This document shows positions 63,667 through 64,000 of a stretch of 64,000 nucleotides of DNA, piece by piece (position 1 is the first letter of the stretch; each line of letters opens with the position of its first letter). The translations under genes were made by a program, and so were the position numbers. The notes below the pieces were generated by a model. It did no database searches and was not told the origin of the DNA. It saw nothing but the letters and a program-made list of their open reading frames with translations. The DNA comes from CAYQUC01 sp964420605 (GTDB lineage: Bacteria; Pseudomonadota; Gammaproteobacteria; UBA6429; Thiohalophilaceae): the NCBI GenBank assembly GCA_964420605.1, contig CAYQUC010000005.1:12109-76108 (forward strand). The letters are read 5' to 3'.

Positions 63667-64000
63667 TTAGGAATACTGTATTAAACTTGATACTACTGCT
63701 GTCCAGGTTTGTGCAATATTAGTCCGGTTATAGCCTCCACCACCCATGACCACTAAACGTCCTGAACAAATGTCATCCGACATTAAACACAATCGTTGTG
63801 TTGCATAGCTATGTGCTTTAGATGTAAATTGTAAATGTGTAATTGGATCACCCGATATACTATCTGCTCCACATTGAAATAAAATAAACTCCGGTTTATG
63901 CTTTAAAATAAACAATTCAATTTTTAACCAATTTTTCATAAAAACTGTATCGCCAGAGTCTACCGCAACAGGAAGATTTAGTTTTGTACCGACGGCATCT
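63667..64000 (-). CDS. AcuC-like histone deacetylase-family protein (5' end outside window)
   Basis: The frame is open at the window edge, so only the last 110 or so residues are seen. They include FQCGADSISGDPITHLQFT and VMGGGGYNRTNIAQTW. This is the C-terminal part of the arginase/deacetylase fold of AcuC-type zinc deacetylases; the aspartate in GADS is a metal ligand in the family. Such proteins deacetylate acetyl-CoA synthetase in Bacillus; the substrate here is unknown. An internal ATG at 63939 is not the start, since the homologous sequence (LNLPVAVDSGD) continues upstream. Confidence 0.85.
   Translation of the reverse strand, partial: DAVGTKLNLPVAVDSGDTVFMKNWLKIELFILKHKPEFILFQCGADSISGDPITHLQFTSKAHSYATQRLCLMSDDICSGRLVVMGGGGYNRTNIAQTWTAVVSSLIQYS

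Noticed and set aside
63667..63939. A complete 90-residue protein
   Set aside because: The open frame and family-like sequence continue to the window edge, so this is the end of a larger deacetylase.
1..64000. tRNA, rRNA, CRISPR array, prophage or insertion sequence
   Set aside because: No cloverleaf-like GC-rich segment, spaced direct repeats, transposase or phage gene was found on either strand.

Overview
The window is an AT-rich stretch of a gammaproteobacterial chromosome. Several gene neighbourhoods match Enterobacteria and Pseudomonas closely: queG/nnr-tsaE-amiB-mutL-miaA-hfq-hflX-hflK-hflC, dapA-bamC-purC facing gcvR-bcp, efp facing epmB, and psd near rhdA with a fimW-fimX pair. Key residues often keep E. 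coli numbering (EF-P Lys34, Psd Ser254, DapA Lys161). The sequence is a scaffold: a run of exactly 100 N at 22288-22387 joins two contigs, so the distance across it is unknown. I cannot name a genus. The host appears to be motile and chemotactic (two chemoreceptors and two FliA-type promoter candidates), to have type IV pilus control (FimX/FimW-like), to respire with a copper oxidase (SCO1 and PCuAC), to make molybdenum cofactor and to oxidise glycolate.

Layout. 1-10372 (minus): nnr, tsaE, amiB, mutL, miaA, hfq, hflX, hflK and the 5' part of hflC. 10391-16942: queG, an orphan 80-residue flagellar rod/hook-like protein, mobA-mobB-moeA and lon with a heat-shock promoter. 16997-18296 (minus): thioredoxin, a Nudix hydrolase and Hsp15. 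18474-22280 (plus): glcD-glcE-glcF. Then come the scaffold gap and a 15-bp tandem repeat. 22473-27815 (minus): a lipoprotein, bolA, a Cys-rich unknown protein, htpG (second heat-shock promoter) and an alanine/serine-glyoxylate aminotransferase. 28063-31715: rhdA, a LexA-like peptidase lacking its DNA-binding domain (minus), then SCO1-PCuAC-psd. 31739-34401: the EF-P modification set epmA, efp and epmB. 34629-38718: fimW-like and fimX-like c-di-GMP genes. 38885-41084 (minus): a DUF1015 protein and htpX. 41444-44046: an adenylate cyclase translationally coupled to a lipoprotein. 44056-48872 (minus): parE, an exported unknown and parC. 49194-53306 (minus): two tandem chemoreceptors. 53549-57077 (minus): dapA-bamC-MBL hydrolase-purC. 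57330-60941 (plus): GalT-like, gcvR, bcp, phoH-like. 60973-64000 (minus): a PerM-type transporter, a small unknown, a LysR regulator and the 3' part of an AcuC-like deacetylase.

Most of the window is conserved housekeeping sequence. I found no tRNA, rRNA, CRISPR array, prophage or insertion sequence, and no obvious large undescribed system. The items most worth a second look are: the HTH-less LexA-like protein with an operator-like repeat over its ribosome-binding region; the orphan flagellar-like protein with a FliA-like promoter; the matched sigma-32 promoters of lon and htpG; a lipoprotein whose best start codon is ATA; the coupled cyclase-lipoprotein pair; and the minisatellite at the scaffold gap.
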